From: Nitrospirota bacterium
GTDB lineage: Bacteria; Nitrospirota; Thermodesulfovibrionia; Thermodesulfovibrionales; JdFR-85
NCBI GenBank assembly: GCA_003232715.1
Contig: QIJG01000119.1
Span: 1 to 17,762 of the forward strand
DNA: 17,762 nt
Reading direction: 5' to 3'
Shown: in pieces, positions 14,027-17,762 of the stretch
Layout of the letters: the number at the start of each line of letters is the position of its first letter
Position numbering within the stretch: the stretch's first letter is position 1
The notes under the pieces: model-generated
The model's database searches: none
Seen by the model: only the letters and a program-made list of their open reading frames with translations
Told to the model about the DNA's origin: nothing
Program-made: the position numbers and the translations under genes

Positions 14027-14932
14027 TCACCCTTCCTGCTTAGCAAAGCCTATCGTGGTGGTAAAAGGCAGGATGATCTCACCGCCGTGACCGTCTTTTA
14101 CCGACACTGTTATGTCGTGCTTTCCTTTGTCATCAGGTGTTACCAACCAGGTTATAACGCCGGTTTCCGAGTTAATCGTCATACCCTTCGGAGCCTGCTT
14201 AAGTGTATAGGTGAGCCTGTCGCCGTCAGGGTCAAAAGCTTTGATTTTAGCCGAGTATAGAGAGCCGTCAAATTCTGTTCCCAGTTCATCAGAGACAACC
14301 GGTGGTGAATTGACAACAAGGGTTTCAAGGGTTATTGCAAGGCCGTTTGTTTCTCCGTCAGACGGGGTTATTTTTACCGAAACCCGGTCTCCTCTTTTTA
14401 TAAAATTGCCATTCAATCTATTGGCATCAAGTGCCTGTTGCGGTACGCTCTCACCATTTATGAGCCACTCGTAATCAACTGTTACGTCATCACCGTCTCC
14501 GTCAAATGTCTTTATTGCAATATGCAGGTCGTCTCCTTTTCGGGGGTTTTCGGGCAGGAGTCGGGCTGACTGGATTTTTGGAGGAATATCGGCAATAACC
14601 AAAGGGTCGGAAAGACATTCTCCGCTCTCTTTAGTTGAGACTTTTACGCGTACCTCATCGTGCTTTCTGAGTCCGGAGTATTTGAGAACAAGACCATTGG
14701 CCCCTATGACCTCAGTCTTGTTTACAAGCCACTGGTAGCTCAGGTTTTTGGGGTTTGCTCCCCGTACGTATACTGTGATCGAGTTGTTTCTTGTTGCATC
14801 CTCAGGCATTAATTTAATCGTGTAAAGACATTTTTTTTGAGGCTGTGGCGCTTGTACAGCTTTTTCCTGTTCAGCATTGCCACAGGCTATGATCAAAAGA
14901 AGTGTTAGTGCCAGGACTATTGTTTTCATCAT
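14027..14932 (-). CDS. Putative lipoprotein with Ig-like domains
   Basis: 301 residues. The N-terminus MMKTIVLALTLLLIIACGN has a lipobox (IIAC) with the lipidated cysteine at position 17, so it should be membrane anchored on the periplasmic or outer face. Three beta-sandwich-like segments follow. Residues about 35-115 contain YQWLVNKTEVIG and C35/C106, a possible disulfide. Residues about 118-207 contain DGDGDDVTVDYEWLINGE. Residues about 210-297 read AFDPDGDRLTYTLKQAPKGM then INSETGVITWLVT, typical of the putative Ig domain He_PIG. No ribosome site is seen before either ATG (14932, 14929). TGCTAAAAT lies 7 nt upstream and may give a leaderless transcript. It is probably cotranscribed with the Uma2 gene. 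The specific function is unknown. Confidence 0.82.
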   Translation of the reverse strand: MMKTIVLALTLLLIIACGNAEQEKAVQAPQPQKKCLYTIKLMPEDATRNNSITVYVRGANPKNLSYQWLVNKTEVIGANGLVLKYSGLRKHDEVRVKVSTKESGECLSDPLVIADIPPKIQSARLLPENPRKGDDLHIAIKTFDGDGDDVTVDYEWLINGESVPQQALDANRLNGNFIKRGDRVSVKITPSDGETNGLAITLETLVVNSPPVVSDELGTEFDGSLYSAKIKAFDPDGDRLTYTLKQAPKGMTINSETGVITWLVTPDDKGKHDITVSVKDGHGGEIILPFTTTIGFAKQEG

Positions 14933-14939
14933 CAGATTT

Positions 14940-14948
14940 ATTTTAGCA
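14940..14948 (-). promoter_or_regulatory. Possible extended -10 promoter of the lipoprotein gene
   Basis: TGCTAAAAT on the minus strand is an extended -10 (TG-n-TAAAAT, five of six in the hexamer). It ends 7 nt before the first ATG, which would put the transcript start at or next to the start codon. There is no good -35. Tentative. Confidence 0.3.
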
Positions 14949-15011
14949 TAACTTAGTTGTCTTTTCCTGATGTGCGGGATATTACGTCTTGTTTTCTTTT
15001 AGTGAGGAGTA

Positions 15012-15042
15012 AAACTCCCCCTTTTTCCTGAAGGGGGAGTTT
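15012..15042 (-). terminator. Hairpin terminator after pilY1 copy B
   Basis: AAACTCCCCC (15012-15021) pairs perfectly with GGGGGAGTTT (15033-15042) around an 11-nt loop, 26 nt after the pilY1 stop. The minus-strand tail after the stem is TACTCC, so the U-tract is short and comes mostly from the stem end. Probable rather than certain. The rest of the 14933-15067 gap holds only the candidate lipoprotein promoter. Confidence 0.6.
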
Positions 15043-15067
15043 AATCTGCATGTAAATCACACGCTAC

Positions 15068-17762
15068 CTACTGCCGGCACTCGCCTGTCTTCCAGCCTGC
15101 GATACCGCTTTTTAAGCCAAAGGGCGTTTTTGTTTCTATCGGAATTTCTGCACCTACCGAGGTCTGGGCAAATGCCTTAAGTGAACCGCCCCTTGTAACC
15201 ATGGCGCTGACACCTGCAAAACCCTTTTTGAGATATCTTGTTCTGCTTACAGTAGAGGGGTTTTTCGCTATGTCGTCTGTAAAAAGGTGTTTCTTGTAGG
15301 CTGTACCTGTTTCATAATAGACAGCCCAGAGGTATCCATCTCCCTGGCCATTACTACAGATGTCCTGTTCCGGTATGTAGGAGGTAAAGATGACAAGACC
15401 TCCGAGCACAACCGGTTTTGCGAATGCACGCTCACCGCTGCGGGGGAAGTTGATGACCCAGCCATCTTTAGCGTTTGCCTGGGCAAGGATATCCGACCAT
15501 TCCGTCTCATCTCCTTTAGTAACCACTATTGCAGATGCATCATAGAGATCGTCAGGGTCTGACACCGTATCCGTATCTGTACATGTATAATCATCCTGCC
15601 AGGGCTTGCATATATCCTTTATGCCGTAGAAGGCCTGAGCATCCGAGGTCAACAGGTCGTCTGAGCCGATGAACTTGCCTGTGCCGAAGAAGACCCACAT
15701 GTTCCCTTTCCCGTCGAGTGCTGCGGATGGCGCGGATGTTACCGGCTTATTGCCGGATAGAGACATGAGGGTTGAGAGTTTCCAGGTACTGACATCCGTG
15801 CTGTTTTCCGTAACAAGCCTGTATATATTGCCTTTCAATGCAGTTCCAGACCCATAAGCCTCTCCTATGTATGCAACATCGACCTTGTAATCGAGGTTGA
15901 CATCAACAGCGATAGGGTCTGTCATAAAGGCATTAGTGTCACCTGTGTCAAAGGACTTCAAGAGATTGCCGGTCTTCAGATCAACAACAAAGACCTTGCC
16001 AGTCTGGTTGCTGCTTACGTTGGAGCCTGCATCAAAATCAGTAGGGCCGGAGCCGACAATCATGACCCAGAGGTCATCGGCATCTGATATCTTGACCCTT
16101 GCCACTGCCGGATAAGAGGTTGTAAGCCCGAGGCCCAGATCAGGAACCCCATCAGAGTTTGAATCCCGGTCTGTAAATGTCCAGAGGAGCTTTGGTGGCT
16201 TTTCCGGGTTGGTTATATCAAAGGCAAAATAGGCTGAGTAAAACGTTTCTTTCTTTCCGTCAATCACAGCGCTGATTTGCTTGCCCCCAAGCCTCATGCC
16301 GCCAATGAGTATGGTCCCCCATCCTTTGGGGTGGTCGGTACCCGGAGTAAATATCTGTACATCCGTAACCTTCGGCTTCAGATCAACATAATAGACATGG
16401 GTGTAGTTGGAATTTGTCAGCCATTTAAGGTGCGGAAGGAGCTGTTCAGGTATAAATCCCCATAGTTCCTTACCGAGGGCAGTCCCTCCTGCTATACAGT
16501 TTCCATTTTTGTCACGGGCTGTGGCATACGTATATCTGGCCTTGGTAGTGCTTTTGTCATAGCAAGAGAACCCCCCGTTAAAGGCGTGGAGCATGCCGTC
16601 ATTGGCTCCGACATAGACAACATTTCTCCTGTTTTTATATTTTCTGTAGAAGCTTGTGTATGAGATGTCCTTATAGCGTCTGTCATTGTTTTCCTCGGGA
16701 GTGCCGACAGGTGTCGGGGATGAGTAGACAATGTCTCCAAGTTTCCATGTATTTTCCGTGCTGCCAATGGTAACCTTCCTTGACCTGTATCCGTCAGTAT
16801 GGCCTGAGTCGGTTACCCCGCTGAGGTCGTCTCCACGTATCCAGTTGATAATATTCCTTGCCTCTGTATTGTCCTTTGCCCTGAGATAATCCTTAAGTCC
16901 TGAGGCATTGGTAGCAGAAAAAACAAGGAGATTATTATTATCCTTATTATTATCCGTAGTGGTATAAATCGTCCTGCTTAAAGAGTCTCTCTCCCAGAGT
17001 TTCTCCCCGGCTTCCCATAGTGGAGTAGCATCAACAGTGCCGTCGGTATCCACCTCCGAGGCCTTCAGGTAGCCCAGCCACTGCCTCTTCACTTTTACTC
17101 CTGCTACGTCAAAGACCCTTTCAGGGTAAAAAGATGCCTGGTAGATCATGCCGTTGCCGGCACCCCTTGAGCCGGTAAAGGCCGGTGCCGTGCCTGATGC
17201 TGTCTGTGCCAGTATATTATAGAGCGCCTTAAGCAGGGCTGTCTCAAGCTCATCTCCGGTCTTTGCTTCAAAGAAGTTATCGTTGCTTCCGTCCTTCGGG
17301 TTGCTGTCATACTCACTTGTAACATCAGGGAGATAATTGGTGCCTGATTCTATAAACCCTCCGTTCCTTGCAGCCCCTCCTGCATTGGGACTGGGTTTGT
17401 TTATATAAGGAGCGGTATTGCTGGAGTCAGGCCAGTTCAGGAGTCTTCTGGCATCGGGTGTCCCATCACCGAAATTGGCATAGATGAAGTAGTTGGTGAG
17501 GTACTGTTCCTTGGGTAGGTCAGCCCTCAGATCCCTATAAGAGTTGTCCGGATTTACATGACTCCACAGGGCAACGTCATCAATATAGTGGGAGCCTTTT
17601 AATTTGTCCAGCCAGAAATAAGCCCCTGTTTTCCAGCCAGGCACTGGGCCTGTACCATCAGCATAAGTTGGATTAAATCCTTTAGGAGGATTTGGGACGC
17701 TTCTATCCTGTGTCGGTTCTCCATCTGTGATGGTTATTACAAAACTGTCACCACAGCCCACC
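15068..17762 (-). CDS. pilY1: PilY1 copy B, C-terminal 898 codons (N-terminus outside window)
   Basis: The frame is open to the window edge; the GTG there is an internal valine. The first visible residues, GCGDSFVITITDGEPTQD, are the end of the VWA domain, matching GCAKSFVLVITDGEPT in copy A. HYIDDVALWSHV and the QYLTNYFIYANFGDGTPDARRLL region follow, uninterrupted where copy A is frameshifted. The beta-propeller starts near VVYVGANDGMLHAFNGG (residues 381-397). DSNSDGVPD and DVNLDYKVDVAYIGEA are calcium-loop-like. The calcium-loop-rich insertion of copy A is missing: a stretch of about 15 residues replaces 79. The protein ends in GWKTGECRQ. Residues 298-328 are almost identical to copy A. 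It is a secreted pilus tip or assembly protein, probably last in its own operon given the hairpin downstream. Confidence 0.92.
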   Translation of the reverse strand, partial: VGCGDSFVITITDGEPTQDRSVPNPPKGFNPTYADGTGPVPGWKTGAYFWLDKLKGSHYIDDVALWSHVNPDNSYRDLRADLPKEQYLTNYFIYANFGDGTPDARRLLNWPDSSNTAPYINKPSPNAGGAARNGGFIESGTNYLPDVTSEYDSNPKDGSNDNFFEAKTGDELETALLKALYNILAQTASGTAPAFTGSRGAGNGMIYQASFYPERVFDVAGVKVKRQWLGYLKASEVDTDGTVDATPLWEAGEKLWERDSLSRTIYTTTDNNKDNNNLLVFSATNASGLKDYLRAKDNTEARNIINWIRGDDLSGVTDSGHTDGYRSRKVTIGSTENTWKLGDIVYSSPTPVGTPEENNDRRYKDISYTSFYRKYKNRRNVVYVGANDGMLHAFNGGFSCYDKSTTKARYTYATARDKNGNCIAGGTALGKELWGFIPEQLLPHLKWLTNSNYTHVYYVDLKPKVTDVQIFTPGTDHPKGWGTILIGGMRLGGKQISAVIDGKKETFYSAYFAFDITNPEKPPKLLWTFTDRDSNSDGVPDLGLGLTTSYPAVARVKISDADDLWVMIVGSGPTDFDAGSNVSSNQTGKVFVVDLKTGNLLKSFDTGDTNAFMTDPIAVDVNLDYKVDVAYIGEAYGSGTALKGNIYRLVTENSTDVSTWKLSTLMSLSGNKPVTSAPSAALDGKGNMWVFFGTGKFIGSDDLLTSDAQAFYGIKDICKPWQDDYTCTDTDTVSDPDDLYDASAIVVTKGDETEWSDILAQANAKDGWVINFPRSGERAFAKPVVLGGLVIFTSYIPEQDICSNGQGDGYLWAVYYETGTAYKKHLFTDDIAKNPSTVSRTRYLKKGFAGVSAMVTRGGSLKAFAQTSVGAEIPIETKTPFGLKSGIAGWKTGECRQ

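Overview
The window looks like a chromosomal segment of a Gram-negative environmental anaerobe of moderate GC, most plausibly Nitrospirota or a former deltaproteobacterial lineage. The pointers are a homocitrate-synthase-like (Re)-citrate synthase beside isocitrate and malate dehydrogenases, an rpiB-glyA-nrdR cluster, and type IV pilus minor-pilin/PilY1 genes. This placement is inference; no RNA gene or phylogenetic marker is present.

Layout. (1) 1-545, plus strand: the 3' part of queE (queuosine pathway). (2) 568-2744, minus strand: a compact rpiB-glyA-nrdR operon, convergent with queE. (3) 2757-3083: a divergent promoter region carrying a short palindromic mobile-type element. (4) 3084-6331, plus strand: a TCA-cycle mini-operon of (Re)-citrate synthase, isocitrate dehydrogenase and malate dehydrogenase, joined by overlapping stop/start codons. 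The isocitrate dehydrogenase is broken by an apparent 17-nt deletion. (5) 6332-6607: short tandem repeats and a second copy of the palindromic element, then ndk (6608-7033). (6) 7034-7107: a hairpin terminator between convergent genes. (7) 7108-13262, minus strand: a pilus operon in the order pilV, pilW, pilX-like, a small exported protein, pilY1, with a candidate sigma-54 promoter upstream of pilV. This pilY1 is interrupted by an apparent 1-nt frameshift. (8) 13457-14932, minus strand: a Uma2-family protein gene and an Ig-like lipoprotein gene. (9) 15068-17762, minus strand: a second pilY1, cut off at the window edge.

How the genes work together. Citrate synthase, isocitrate dehydrogenase and malate dehydrogenase catalyse three steps of the oxidative or reductive TCA route. 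RpiB, GlyA, NrdR and Ndk serve pentose, one-carbon and nucleotide metabolism. The minor pilins and PilY1 are expected to form the priming and tip complex of a type IV pilus. Two PilY1 paralogues with different calcium-loop content lie about 4 kb apart, so the cell may use alternative pilus tips.

The observations most worth following up are: the two TA-bounded inverted-repeat elements with a REP-like double-hairpin core in the leaders of plus-strand genes; the deletion in the isocitrate dehydrogenase gene, which a 5-bp direct repeat explains exactly; the paired PilY1 paralogues with a nearly identical internal block and a calcium-loop-rich insertion in only one; the sigma-54-like promoter; and the small uncharacterised exported protein inside the pilus operon.
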